Shown here piece after piece: positions 22,383-37,300 of a stretch of DNA of 64,000 nucleotides (the first letter of the stretch is position 1; every line of letters starts with the position of its first letter). The DNA is from Porites lobata. Lineage: Eukaryota > Cnidaria > Anthozoa > Scleractinia > Poritidae. Location: assembly GCA_942486035.1 (NCBI GenBank), contig CALNXK010000043.1, positions 672,501 to 736,500 on the forward strand, written 5' to 3'. The translations under genes and the position numbers were made by a program. Under the pieces are notes generated by a model. It did no database searches. It was given only the letters and a program-made list of their open reading frames with translations, and was not told the origin of the DNA.

Positions 22383-25300
22383 GTTTGTTTCTACTGCTAA
22401 ATTTATTTAGTTTTTCATTCCAAGGTTAATCAGTCCATAATTTGCCTTTTTGTTATTGTATTATTGTTAAGCAGGCAGATGCTTACATGTGCCTGTATGC
22501 TGTTTTTGAAGTGGTATCACTTATATGTAGATAACTCTTTTGGGCTGCAATCAAGATTAGTCAAGGGCCTGACCTTGCCTGAGCCACTAAAAATTCAAGG
22601 AAACTTTCTTGATTGGCTGCTAAGCACTGGAGTCAATTGTTAACCCAGCTTCATATGGCCAATATGGAATCCTGACAGCTGATATACTCCCCATCTATAA
22701 ATCCATTATACGAGAGATTACCAATGACATTTTTTTTTTATAGCAACAAGGCCGACTCAAGAAGGAACTAGGAGTGCAGCTGTATCAAATCCACAGTTAT
22801 GGTAAAGCTATTGTCTCCCTTGGACTTGCAAAAGAGTTTATACCACACTCAATGAGTGAGGTTCTTGCACAAGTACATAGCTATTTGGCATCGTGTCATT
22901 TTAGCTTGAGACAGTATCCTCAAGCTTTAGAAGCTGGGAAAGAAGCTTATAAGATCAGACCAGGAAGATCCCAGGTGTGTGTTTTATTCCCTTCAAAAAT
23001 GGGGACAAAAATTTAGGAATTTCTTTTGGTAATATCTGAAAAACATAAATAGCACTGCCCAAAAGTTCTGTGGAGGTGGCTTCATTTGAGTGTTAACAGC
23101 ATTGGATTTGTCCTTAGGTTTAAAAGTTAAGTGGCCAGCCATCCCATCACAGCCTGTTCTGCGAGTGAAAGGGTCAAGGCAGTAATGTCTTCCCTTTGTG
23201 GTGACTTGGTGTGCAGTGGTGATGAATCTGGGTATTTATTGCTCACATTAATTACCTATTGAAGGGGGCTTACCAAAGACCTCTTTCATAATCGGGGTTT
23301 ATTTATGTATTGTTATAAAGGGATATAAATGAGCCTTCCTGGTTGTATTTGAAAGTAAGAATTCTTTTGAATTTGACACACACTAACAAGGTCAGAAAGG
23401 CTTAAATTATCATACATACAAAAGATTATATTAATAGGCCACCATTATGAAAGAGGTCTATCAGTCCGAGATGGGTAGCCAGACCAGTCTTGTTGTAAAG
23501 AGAATTTCACTGATAATCAGGATAATCTGGTCAGATCAGTCTTTTCTTAGATAGTATACACAGCAGTAAAGTACTCTCAAGACAAACTCAAAGTGGCAGC
23601 AGTTCTGGCTGGCCAGTTGTGACTTTTGGTAAGCACCCTAAGTTACACACATGTGCTGGAAATTCACTGCATAGAGGTAAACAAGTGTTAAAAACAGTAA
23701 TTAAATAAAACTAGAGGATTGTATCCATATTACCTTGTTGCTTCTGTGACAAGTAAAAAAGGAGCAATTTTTGTTACTAGCATTCAGGTCTTATGCTACC
23801 CTGTTCTTTGTAGACTGAGGCAAAGAGGTGGAAAGAAAGAGGCAAACAACTTTTTAAAGAAAACAGATTTAATCTTCTTGTGGAGTGCTATTCTCTAGCG
23901 ATCAACTATGCTCCAACTAGTGACCGAGAGCTCCTGACTCAGTTGCTTTGTAATCGTTCTTTGGTTTACATAAAGAACAAAACTTACAGAGCAGCACTGT
24001 TGGATGCAGAGCAATGTGTCAAGATAAGGCCAGGCTGGTCAAAGGTAAGCTTATGAGCGTCGGGCTTCAGGAACCAGACAGGGTACTCAATGATGGCTTC
24101 CTTCTAAACACGTGTACACTGAAAACACTTTTTAGGCTGTTCCAGATTCCTTTTAGATCTCTAGAAATGCATTCTAAGAGGCACTTTAAAATTTGTATCT
24201 GTTTGGTTATCCTAGGGGAACTTGAGCCTTTTAGAAAATTACAAGGGCAGTAAGTAATATTTTCCTGAAATACAATTTAACATATTAAAAAGCGAGAATT
24301 TTCCTGATTTCTTTCTCCATCACATTTTTGAACCTGAAAGTTTTAGGTTTCCTTTTTTTATTTTTACAAAAAATAGCCTAACCTGGGAAGTGAAATGTGA
24401 AAAATAATTTTAAACTTCAGAAAATCATAGGGAATTTATCAGATAAGCTTTAAAAATATTACATGAAAGGAACGATCATCTAGGAATTGAAAATTATAGG
24501 CAATGTTTGATTCTCCGAACAGATATTTTACAGAAAACAGTTGTTGATCAAGACAATCAAGGTCAGATGTAACAGCAAATGCCCAGCCTGAAAATATAAG
24601 ATTGGATGGCATATTCAGAAAGAACGAGATAAAAGCCCCCTTTGCCAAAAATCAGCCTTTTTTTAGTGCAAATTGGCCAGGAATTATAACCACCTTTTTG
24701 CTCTGATGACTCCATACAAAGCCCTCAAAAATTGGCTCGGATCAAAATGTTAATGATCCAGGCCTATTTTTATTTGAATTCTGTCAATTAGCACAATGAG
24801 AGACAGTGGAGTTATAATAAGTGATAAGAGTGCATATTCAAGAACATGGATTTTTCCATCTTTAACCTTGTCAACTGGTTCGTGGGTCATGTCCTGTATA
24901 GCCATCCTCATACAACAATCCCTGAATACTTGATTTGCCCATACTGTAGTTTACTTTTTATTACAAAATTATTTTTCTTGACATGATCAGTCCTTAAATC
25001 CCCTATGTTAAAAAAAAAATTGCTGCACGCATTTTAAGTAACATGTTTCTACTTTGCGACTCATGCAGGCTCATTACCGATTAGGATCAAGCTTGGCTGG
25101 CATGAAGCGTTATGATGATGCTATGGATTCCTTTGCTCAGGCTCTTGAATTTGCGGATACAGAAGATGAAAAGTATGACACACTTTTGCAGATTATTAGC
25201 ATTGGCAATGAAGCAGAGGGTAGGTGTTTAACAGTGCTTCAGTCATTAAAAATGTGGTAGAAAATTGAAGGACTTTAGTCCTCCTCTTAAAAATGTGCTT

Positions 25301-28300
25301 CTCAATTTATCTAAATCATTGATGCAGTCATAATGGAACAAAGTAACCGAAAATAACAAAAATACAGAAAAAGGGATATGTGTGCTATTATGCTACCCAT
25401 ACTTTAAGTGGATGTTATACCAAATACAACTGTAATGTCAAGTGCAAGTTGTATTCTGTCTTGCCCTGTCTCTGCTACTTCTAAAATAATTCCATTTATA
25501 GTTAAACTGTAAGTCACAGTGTACAGTTAAGGTTAAAAGTTGAAGACATGTAACACAATTGGAATAAAACTACAGTATCTCCTTCCCCTTCCTTCCCTTC
25601 CCTTTGCCAGACAGGATGAGATGAAAATTAGAGTAATCCCTAAACTGTTACTTGCATACACTAGCCTGGTGCAGTCAAGTAAGTCTACCACCATCTACTA
25701 CGAAAAAATGTAAAGAAGGTGGTGGAGCAAACATTTCAAACCTTAAAGTCCTGTTAGAATGGACTTGGAATGTGCATATTTGTACAGTCTGTAAAATTAC
25801 ATTCCTGGTAGGTGGTGCTTGTAAACCAAATGTGGTCCTTGAAAAGTTCTTAAAAAATTGGTTGTAATTTTTTGTATGAACCCTGTTTGATGTATGGTCC
25901 CTTTTGTTTCTTAGATGGAACAGCAACCATTTATGAAGGATTGTGTCCACAGCACATTGTTCAGAGAGCAGTAGATGATGCTATAGCCAAAGGAAACTGG
26001 GAGAGTCTCCATGTGCTGTTCCTGGGGGGTGGGGGACCCTATGATGCTTGCCCAGGAGAAGGAGGCCTTGCTAGTGGGTGTGATACCTCTGGAGTTCCCC
26101 TTGAACTTGTCATATCATCTAAAGTAGCGGAAAAGAAGGATCTTGTGTCTGTCTTGTTGGAGTTTGGGGCGTGTGTCAACGGTCTTGCTGTGTGTGAGAA
26201 GCGCCCCCTCTTAGCTGCACTGGAGATGGAAGAATTTGAGATTGCAACAAGGCTGATCCAGGAGGAAGCTCAAATGGGCTGTGTGGAACACCAACCTCAT
26301 CTGCAAACTAAGGTCATGATTTATTAAGAATAAGACTTGTCCCCTCTCAGGGAATACTGTAAGTAAGCATTTAGGGAAATTTTAATCACAACCTTATGCA
26401 TAAATAGGAGTGGACCAAACGATAAGCAGATTGCAATATTATTGCCAATTTCAGCTGTGGCTGGTAACTATAAGGGCTCAATTAGCATATCAATTGCAAT
26501 ATTATTGCCAATTTCAGCTGTGGCTGGTAACTATAAGGGCTCAATTAGCATTTGGCCACTTAAGAATTCTAAGGAACAGATAGAAATAGTTTGGTTAGAA
26601 ATTAATCCTTTTGCCACAGCAACTGCAAATGTAAATGTGAAACATGTCTCCGAGACTAATAGATTCTGAGAAAGACTCTCTAATCACTGTGTTTATTTGA
26701 CATTACTCACTGTCAGTACATGCGCAAGGTCTCTGGTGAGGTAAATTATTCCATTAGAGCCCCAAATAGTCAAATTTAATAACATATTACTGCTCCAACC
26801 TTGGGAAAGTGGATCAATTTGCATGCTTACAATCATTAAAATGGCAGAGTTTGTTCCTGGTTCAATTTATTGGTACAAGCCTGATTGTAAATCTTATGTT
26901 TGGTATTCCAATCACAGGGTCATTCCTTATACTGGAAGAAGCTAGCAAGTAAGATGACGAGATGTGGAAATGATTCCAAAGCTTGGCATTATTACAACTT
27001 GGCTCTACAATGTTCTCCAGTAAAAGCTGCTGAGCTGAAAAGGGAATGCTATGAAGCATTGTCGGATATCTGTTTTAAACGTGGAGACTTTTCCCAGTGC
27101 ATTGAATATGGCATTAAAGGTTATACTGTTAAAGCGGATAAGAATGAGGTGAGAATTCATTTGCTGTAGTGAACACAAGTGATTAACATGTACCAATACA
27201 TGTTGCTACATATCATTCTTGTTTTGCTTTATATGCTTGGTATATTTGGGCTTTAAGAAAACTTAGAAGAGTTAATTATCTAAAACATACATTGCATTTA
27301 TTGTTGGCAACATTGACTTAAAGTTCTACAAGCTGAAATGTAGAATATATTGTTTTTCTTCAGCAAGAGTTTGTGTATTACTGTATACTGTAATGTTTAC
27401 TTGCCTTGAACTAAGCATGTTGTGTGTGAGTCAGATGAGAGGCGAGGGCTTTCAACAAACTGTGACTGATGAAGCTTCAATCTGTTGTAAAAACGAGATA
27501 TAAGAGAGATGTAAGATACTGATTTTTCTTTCCGCCTTCTGAAGCACAGGTGTTTACTGGGCTTTTCAAAAACATGCAAACTCTGAAGTTCAAAAGCCAA
27601 ATGACATTTGCATTTTTCCTTGCCATCAATCATCATAGCAAGCCTCTTAGGAAACAGAACTTTATTCAAATGGGTTCAAAAGGTCATGGTCGTTGCTTGT
27701 GATCATAGTTATGATTTACAGCCGTGAAAAACGCAATTGTGAAGGCTGCTTTTGTGCTTTAGAGTTTGTTTCTGAAAAGTGCAGTAAACTAGACATACAT
27801 AAGCTTGTGGAATACACTGGAAAGATTTTGGTTGTGAATTTTTGTACCAAAACCCCTAGTATGAATTGTACTCATTTGCATGTCATAATATTGTGAACTA
27901 ATGGCATTTTGCTTTGTGTACACATGTGCAAAATTGGTTTATGCTTTCAATAGGCCTCTCACTTTCAAAGCAAGGCTAAGTGTGAAACCTCTGTCAGTGT
28001 TCTCCCTAAATTTTAGCTCAGCAGGTAAGGGACAATTCATGGCCAGTTAGGGAAAAGATATGCACCAGAGCCATACTTTCCTAGGGGAGGGGAATAGTGG
28101 AGTGAGGGACATGGCCCTGCCCTCACTGGGAAAGTTAGGAGCTATGTTCTTTGAAATGTTATTCTCTCATTTTAAAACCTATTTTATGCAAATCGGCATT
28201 GTTATCTTTAGACAACAATTTGCCTTTTTTGTAAAACTTTAGATTCCAATAATTTTTCTCTGTCTTCAATGTTCTCTTTCCAAATGCATGGTCCATAAAA

Positions 28301-31300
28301 AGGAAAGCTGTGTAGACTTTAGTACTTTTCCATATTCATTCATTTCCCCGTGAGAATTGGATCAGATCACAACTTGCGTATTTTTTAAAACTACTTATTC
28401 AATTTTTAGTAAACCTGTAAGGGGTTGCAGGTGGTAATTTTTACCAGTTACAGCCTGATAAGGAGAACACTGCCTTGTTGTGAAAATGAGTTTTATTTGC
28501 ATAAGAATAACAAATCATTTTCATATCAATGTCTTCATACTTAGCCTCGCTTTGAAACAGAGGCTAATAGTAACTCGCAGATGACCTACTAGGTTTGGTG
28601 CTCCCTTTTCTCATCTTGTTATCTGTATGGATCTTGTAGGAACTAGTACAAAAGTGGAGAGAGCGAGGAAACCAGCTATTCAAAGACAAGCAGTATGACT
28701 TGGTTATCAAATACTATTCCCTGGCCATGGATTATGTGCAGGTCAACGACAAATTAAGTGCTGTTTTGCTTAGTAATCGATGTGCTGCATACTTGAACTT
28801 GAAGAAGTACGAAAATGCTTTGAAGGATGCAGAAAGATGTGTTCAGATAGAACCTGACTGGTCTAAGGTACTATACTTGTTTCTGTCTTGTTTTTTGTAT
28901 TGGCTTGGAAATCTAGACACAGTTGTGCTGCAAGATTGACGTAGGTAGGCCTTTATCAAGGTGCCATGATTTTGTTCCAGTAACAGGTTGGAGTATCGAC
29001 CTTGAGGTTGCTGGTTCAAGCCCTTCCCTTGCCATCCTGTATGTTGTAAATTTTGCTAGGCCACTAATTATGGTGGCCAGTAAGTATTTCTCTCCAGCAC
29101 GATTGCAGCATAATATTAATGTTGTTGACCACTTGTAGAATGGCAGCCCATCCAGGGACAAGGATGGCAAACATGCTGTAGTTTACACTAGCACTCACAT
29201 GCATTTGTATTTTCTACTTTGTTTAGAGTTCATGTGAGTCATTTAAAATCAAAGTGTGCACTAATATTTAAGTCTGATTGCTTTTTGTAGGGATATTACC
29301 GTCTTGGCTCTTGCATGAACTTCCTCGATCGTAACAAAGAGGCTTTGATGTATTTTTGTGAGGGGCTGAAAAGAGCTGAAACAGATGATGACAAGTTTGC
29401 TCTTGCATCACATGTTGTAAATACAGCAATGGATCTAAAAGGTATGTGTACTAGATAAATAACTAGTACTTTTTGAACATTTTATTTCCTTTTGAGATGT
29501 ATTATGTTTGTTTTGGGGTTGTCAGTGTTTTTTGTAGACAGTCTAAGTATCCATGACAGGTTTTTTATAATTGACTGTACTTTGGTGGAGACTCCTGTCT
29601 GCCACCATATACCCACGGGCACATAGATACCTGTATGCCCAGTATGCATGTGTGCACCAGAAAAACAAAATGGAAAAGAAAGCAAGAGAAAAGAAGGTAA
29701 ATAAGGGATAGTTGGGAAAAGATGCTTTTTCCTATATGTCTCTCCTTCAAGCAAGGTTTTTCCTCATCTTTGGCACATGTGAAAGTGGTAATTGCTTCCT
29801 GAAGAACATAGTCTTTGTCATGCCAGTAAAAATGGAAATATAAGTCACCCTCATGGAAACGACTCAGGAGAAGGGTTAGGGTTCATTTGGAAACTGTGAC
29901 TACTCTCCTTTCTAGCTATGCCCGTGCATGCATTGACGTTTTTCAGTTAAACAGCTTTTGAGTACCTTTGAAGTAAATTCCTTGTAGAGCTATTAGTTTA
30001 CTTAATTTAAGTCTCCTACTCCTTTCTATCACCATTTCCCCACTTCAGGACGAAATTTCCTTAATAAACTGTTGCACCATTGATAGATCCAGACATCTGA
30101 TGTACGAGATTCTAAGCATCTTGATTGTTGTCATTACATTTGTTCTGTTTTGTAGAGGGAAGTCTAGGAATAACCTGCCGCATTCCCAGAGGTACTGTTC
30201 AAAAACTGATTAAAGACATCTGCTCTAAGAAAGAGTGGGACAAGCTTCATCTGCTATTCCTGGGAGGTGACAGCCAACGGTCGTATGCCAAGGGCCGTGG
30301 TGGTGTTGCAACTGGGTGTAATGCTGTGATTGTTCCCATCGATCAAGTACTGGGTTCATCGGTCCCAGATCGTGACAAGTTAATTGCAGTGCTTCTGGAT
30401 CATGGCGCCCTTGCTAATGGTCCACATGGGTGCAAGACTCCGCCATTGTCTGTTGCCATGGAGATGGAAGACTATTCTATTGCACACGCACTTTTAAAGC
30501 ATGGAGCTGATCCAGCTGTGATTCGCTGTTGCAGAGGAACAGCAGCACATCATCGTGAGGTGAATTAACATACTCTGTTGACTGTATTGTAAATTCTGAG
30601 TCACAGTGAGTAGTCGCTGTGCAACTACAGAAGTGACACTTGCACAGGAGTAGCATGTAAAAACTATCAGTATAAGACACTGGCTGTTCTCTCCCGAATT
30701 GGTACTTGTGACACCATGGCACTCATTAAGTTGTTTTTTGTCAGTTACTGGTAGTTACTGTCAGACTATTTTATCATGATGTTAGTTAGATTAGATCAGA
30801 ACTCCTGAATGGCCCAAACCCTACCCACATATAATTACAGTGTATTAACAGCACTTACAGTGTAAATGTGCTTTTCTGTCTATCCTGTAGAACCAAGGTC
30901 ACTACTGGAAAGAAGAAGGCATCAAAGCTCTAAGCTCAAGGGACTACAGTAGAGCAATTAAACTGCTAAATTTAGCTCTGCACTTTCCCAACAATCCAGC
31001 AGAGCTCATTTATGTTGTAAACAACTCTTTAGCAACTGCATATTTTGAAACAAAGCAGTATATCAGAGCCGTGGAGACGGGAAGAGAGTGTCTCAAGTCT
31101 AAGCCAAGAAAATCACAGGTATGTTATAATTACAATAGTAGGCCTACAAATAATTTTTATTTTCAGAAAGGACATACACCTGTACTTGTCAACTGCCGCT
31201 TATAAGCCCTGGGCTAATACATCTTCATAAGGGGTTTTAGGAGGGCTTATAAACGGAGGGGCCTATGTCAGAGGAGGTTTATAACTGGAATAGAAAAAGC

Positions 31301-34300
31301 ACTTCAAAACAAGCTATGGCATTGCTGATCAAAATATGTTTTGCATTTATTGGTTATTAATTAAGCTTCAAAGCATCATTGTGATTCGAATTCATTTCTA
31401 TACATTTGGAGGAGGCTTATATTGGGAAGGCACATAAACAAATAATTTTTTTCATTTGTTGATGGGCCTACAACTCGGGAAGCGCCAGCCAGGTCACTGT
31501 TTTAGTTGGACTAAGCAGTAAAGTTGTTCTAACATACACTATGTTAATTTTTGTGTTTTCTTAATACAAAGCCCCTTGGTAATCATTTTAATTCTCATAA
31601 CATTTCCTCTTGGTGATGCATGGATATTGTTAGGAGAACATTGATGTTAAATAGTGGAATCTTGCTTTCTCCAACCTCTTGGGAAAAAGGAAATTATTTT
31701 GAATAATCAGGATGTGTTATACTTTGAAGGGGAGCTGGTTTTGGATCAGATTATCGGAAGTTTTAATAAACGAAGGATTTAGGAAATCAGGATTCTCCTG
31801 TGCATTGTAGTTTTTTGCTTTAAACACATTCACATTACGTGTACTTTAACTTTTGTTCACAGGTTGAAGCCAGTAAGTGGAAAGAGCGTGGAAAGAGACT
31901 GTTTTCTGAAAAGGAATATGCTGTTCTTGTGGAATACTACACTCTGGCCATGCAGTATGTGCCCAGTACAGACAAAGAGTTCCTAGCAACATTGCTTTGC
32001 AATCGAGCTCTGGCCCATTACAATATTGGAAATTACCAACAGGGACTTGCAGATGCCAAGAGCTGTACCAGATTTAGACCAGAGTGGTTCAAGGTGTGCC
32101 AAAAGTTTTTTTGTTTGTGTTCCATTAAGGATTAGAGTGCTGTTAGATGCTTCTATTTATAGTGGAGCGTGTTCTCTATTCAAATAATGTAGTGCTGACA
32201 TCGTCAAACAATAAACACCCATCGTTTATTGAAAATTAAGGTTGCACAGTGCATTGTAGTAGTTGTTTAGTTTTTCTTCTGTATCTCATTGCAAAATACA
32301 AATTGGTTGGCAGAGACATCAGAATGTTTTTTGATAGGAAGAAGGAAATACTATCGAGGGTGGTGAGATAGAGAAACAATTGATATTCTGTGCCAATAAC
32401 AGATTAGAATAGGAGCTGAGATGGAATGGCAACATCTCTGTCCTTTTTTACTTGCTCTCATGTTGTCTTTACATGACTTCCCCTTTCTAACATACACTTC
32501 AAGTTGTAGGATGGCCTTCGGCAATAGTCTTTTCGTATACTGCATAGCCTGCTTATCCTGGGAGTCTCAATCAATCGCACCATCATTACAAATATTTCTT
32601 GATTACACATGTACCATCCTGCCTTTGTGCCATTCCTCTGAGTCTCTGCACATAACTCTTCATTTTGTTGTAGTACTCTTTAATGTGAACATTTTAAATA
32701 TCGTCTCAGGGCTATGTGCGACAAGGATACTGCCATGCTTGTTTGGATCAGAACAGAGATGCTGTTCGAGTGTTCGGTGAAGGATTGAAAAGAGCTGAAA
32801 ATGACGATGACAAGTCAGCTGTCCTTTCTCAGATAGTTTCTTTGGGTGTTAATCTTGCAGGTAATTCTCATAACCTTTTTTCTTAATCACAAGTACAGTG
32901 ATATTGTTGGGATAAACTCTTGGGACTTAAAAGGGTTTTAGGCCTTGACTCTTCAGTGTAAGAACAGAATTTTAAAACTTATCTATGTTTTTCTTTTTCA
33001 TGAGATGGAACATCCAGCATCACCTGTAGTGTCCCCAACCACATTCTGGAAAAGCTGATCAAGCAGCTGGTAGAGAGGAGTGCTTGGGACAAGTTACATG
33101 TTCTGTACCTAGGGGGTGGAGGACCGCAGCGATACTCCCCAGGGGAGGGTGGCTTAGCAACGGGTATTGACGCCGCAGAGATACCTCTAGAGCTTGTTTT
33201 TGTGGCTAATGAGAAGCACCGGGCTCCTCTTGTTATGGCTTTGTTGGAGAACGGTGCATCCCCGAATGGGCTAAAGAAGAAGCCGGAGTCTCCTTTAGAG
33301 ATGGCCTTGGAAGCCGAGGATTATAACATGGTGGTCACGCTACTTCAGTACGGTGCCGATTCATCCTGTCTTGTGACCAAAGCTGGAGACTCACTTCTGC
33401 ATGAAGCCATGAAGCGGCTGCTCACAACAGGTGTGTTAACCTCTCTCAGCACAAGAAGGGATTCCTTATCCCTGTTAATTTGCAGCTGTTACTCCAAGCT
33501 ACATAGGCTGCAATTGCCATGAAGATGTTTATGTTTCTGTTTTTTTTTTTAATAATTGGTCTTGCTTCAGTGTAGTAAAAGAAGCACATTATAACAGTTA
33601 GTACATACAATTGAAGCCTTGTGTTTTTGCATATCACTCTACTAAAAAAATGAGCATTATTGTGTGATTCATATGTTGCTGGGTTCTATTAACAAATTAT
33701 CGAAAGAGACTTTTGAAGATCCGTTATTTTCTTCCTCAGGGAACTACGGATTTCTCCAGGCCTTGCTTGACTCGGATTTGTTCGATCCTGACGTGGTGGA
33801 TGGCAGTGGGAACTCTCTCTTCCATTTGGTGGCTTTTGGCAAGTGTTCTAAACGAAAATGCGATATGGTTGATGTTCTGTTAGAAGCCGGAGCCAATCCA
33901 ACACTGAAGAACGCAGATGGCAAGATCCCGGTGGATTTCCTTAACAAGAAGGACCCTCGTGCGCGGCTCATCAGGGCAGCGACTAACTCTTACAAGAGTG
34001 GCAAGAAGTCTGGTAGTGCAAAGAGAAAGAAAAAAATTCTGAGGAAGCCTGACAAGCCTCAGCAGCAGGTTAGTACAGCGCATGTGCAGGAGGCGGAGCC
34101 AGAACCAGAGTGGTGTCAGCTTGTAGATGACTCCGCACGGGATGATGATGATGATAGGGTGGTAAAAGTCAAGGGTAGAGACAAGAAGCCAATTCCCTCA
34201 GCACCGTCTGTGAGGAAGGATCCTTTGGACAAGTTTCGTGCGAGCATCGGTGACATGATTCACAGCTTATGCGCTGAGCAGTTTGTGGAAAACGTCGAAG

Positions 34301-37300
34301 AAGCTGGTGAAGGTGCTGAAGGAAAGCCAGTGGCAGAAGTCAGTAGTGTTGACGCAAAGGAAAGGAAGAAGGAAGAAGAAGGTGTAGGTGAGCTTGTTCC
34401 TGATATTGAACGTATCCAAGATGACGAGGAAGATGACGAACTAAATGAAGGAGAGCTTCAACTGGATCTGGAGTCTCCATTTGAAGATCTGCCTTGGGAG
34501 GTTGACTGCACAGACCAGTTCTGGAAGGCGCTGCAGAACACCAACGTTAGCGACGTCTTGAAGCGTCGGATCGTGTCCCGAATTCGCATGCTCGCAGAAG
34601 GGCGTTGGACCAGAAAGCTCTGCAGGAGGATTGACGGCTTACCTAAAAAGCACAACATTATGCTGTTTGAGGCAAAACTGACAAAGACGTCTCGGATAAT
34701 CTGGGAACTGACAGTCGCTTTCTCGGCCAAATGTAGCGACGATCCAGAGTTGAGAGTACAAGCTGAGACAACTTCAGGAAGGGTTTATTCTGAGATCATC
34801 CGAGTTTGGGACGTGGCCGCAGACCGAGATGCACTTTTGAAGAAAGTGGAAAGTATTGTGAAATCTCATGATCGAGGACTGAGCTGCATTGTGAAGAAAG
34901 AGCTGTCTGGTTTCAGAAGAGGCGATGACAAAGTGAAAAATACAAGTGGTGAACGGCTCCCAAACTTCTTTGTTGAAGTGGGAGAAAAGGTGACGGAGGT
35001 TTCCTATGAGAAAGCGTCAAAGGCTGTGAGCGCCCAAGTGAAAGGTAGCTCATCACAGTTTTTTTTTCCTCCCGCGAGTCCAAATGATATGGAGTACCAT
35101 ATTCTCAAATTTTATGCCTTTTCTTCGGCTTTAATAAATACTGTTCTTCACAACAACCAGGCAGTTAAAGTGGACTTCCCCTTTAGAGTTACTGAACTGG
35201 AGCATGCAATCATCAACCTACATCCCAGTCAACCTTGCCCTATTATCTTGCTTGGCCGCAGTGGAACTGGCAAAACAACTTGCTGCTTGTATAGACTTTG
35301 GAACGAATTTCAGTCTTACTGGGACAAGGCCATAACAGCGGGTCCTCACATCCCTAAACTCGTGCAGTTTTTACCCAAATCTGAAGCAAGCAGAGGTTGT
35401 ACAGTTTGTGATGAGCAAGAGGAATTGTTCTGTGAGGCAGAAAGTTTCAAGAAAGACCGAGATGGAGTGGCAGAGAAATCTTCATCGTCTGAGGAATTTG
35501 TTCGTGCTAAAGATGCGCGGCGAAAAGACTATGAGGAAGGCGATGATACTGTGGAACTGTCTGAATTCGAGGAACACAATAAACAGGAATACGAACACCT
35601 ACATCAAGTGTTCATCACAAAGAATCCAGTACTTTGCACTGAAGTCCAGAAAAACTTTTCTGAGCTCAGCCACGCTTGTCCCGCAGCAAGAGAACATGTT
35701 GAAAGCGAAGACACGCCGTTGCCTTCAAGGATTCAAGATATCGACGACGCGGCTTGGCCCCTGTTCATCACGTCTCGTGACTGGCTGCTCTTGTTGGATG
35801 CTTCGCTTCCTGGTTGTGAGTTCTTCCCTCGCGCTGATGATGGTAGTCTTATGAGAAAGATCTATGGTTGGGGAGAGGAGGAGACTCATTTAGTAGCCAT
35901 TGATGAAGATTCTGATAGTGAAGGTGAGGAGCGGGAAGAAGCTGCAGCTTATGAGCAAATGGAGGATGTTGGCCCTGGAAGGCAAGATTTAAAGAACTTT
36001 GACCCCAGACGAGAGGTCACTTATTCCGTGTTTGTATCCGAACTATGGCCCGGGATGACCAAGAGGCTGAAGGCCCAGTACCACCCCACCCTTGTCTGGA
36101 CTGAGATCAGGTCGTTCATTAAAGGATCTATCGAGGCCTTGCATACAGAATGCGGCTACCTTAGTTCAGAGGAGTATTGTGAACTTGGACGAAAACGAGC
36201 ACCCAACTTCTCCGCCGACAGAGAAGTTGTTTATTCGCTGTTTCGTATCTACCAGCAGATCAAATGTTCTTTGCGGATGTTCGACGAGGCGGACGTAGTG
36301 CATCACATTTACAACCGGCTGCTGCAAATCCAAGTGCCTGAGTGGTCCGTTCATCGCTTTTACGTTGACGAAACACAGGATTTTACTCAAGCTGAACTGT
36401 CATTGTTGATCCGCTGCAGCCGTGATCCTAATGGACTTTTCTTCACGGGCGATACAGCACAGAGCATCATGAGGGGAATCGCCTTCCGCTTTAATGATCT
36501 CAAGTCTCTGTTCTTTTACTCGCAGCAGTCTTACCAAGCACTTGGTTTTCAGTCAGGGGTTCGTGTGCCGAACAAACTTTATCAGTTGACTCACAACTAT
36601 CGCTCGCATGCAGGTATCTTGAAGCTGGCCTCGAGTGTTGTAGATCTCCTACTGTTTTACTTTCCTGAGTCATTTGATCGTCTTGAGAAGGATCAAGGCT
36701 TATTCGAAGGACCAAAGCCTGTTCTTTTAGAGTCGTGCAGTTTTGGTGATCTGGCTATGATACTAAGAGGAAACCGTCGGCAGTCGTCGAGGATTGAGTT
36801 TGGCGCTCATCAGGTGATTCTTGTTGCGTCGGAAGAGACTCGTGCTAAAATGCCGGACGAGTTGAAGCAAGGATTGATTCTGACTATTTACGAGTCCAAA
36901 GGATTGGAGTTTGACGATGTCCTCATTTACAACTTCTTTAAAGATTCACAGGTGAGCATACCTTAATGTACTAAAAATTTGGATGGACTGAGTTTGGGTT
37001 TAATTTGTACCGTTTAGATCCCTTGAAATTTATATCGTTGATTCAAAATGATATACACTATAACTAGCGTATGTCTTGTGTACTGCTCTATGATTAATGA
37101 AGCGTTCGCTTACCTCGTATCAGCGATGCAATAAATGAGCTGTTAGGCGTGAGTTTTGCATTCAGGTTCGTGTGCTGTTAGTTTAGGATTTTGTTCCTTT
37201 GTATTTTCACAAGTTGACTTGTCTCTTCTAACTTGAACAACCGAAGTCTTCCTTTGTAAATAATCTGCACCATACAAGGCGATTCGAGTCAGAAACTGGT

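Noticed and set aside
26442..26669. Protein with a duplicated PISAVAGNYKGSIS segment
   Set aside because: The repeat is the 63-bp intronic DNA duplication, not a protein repeat.
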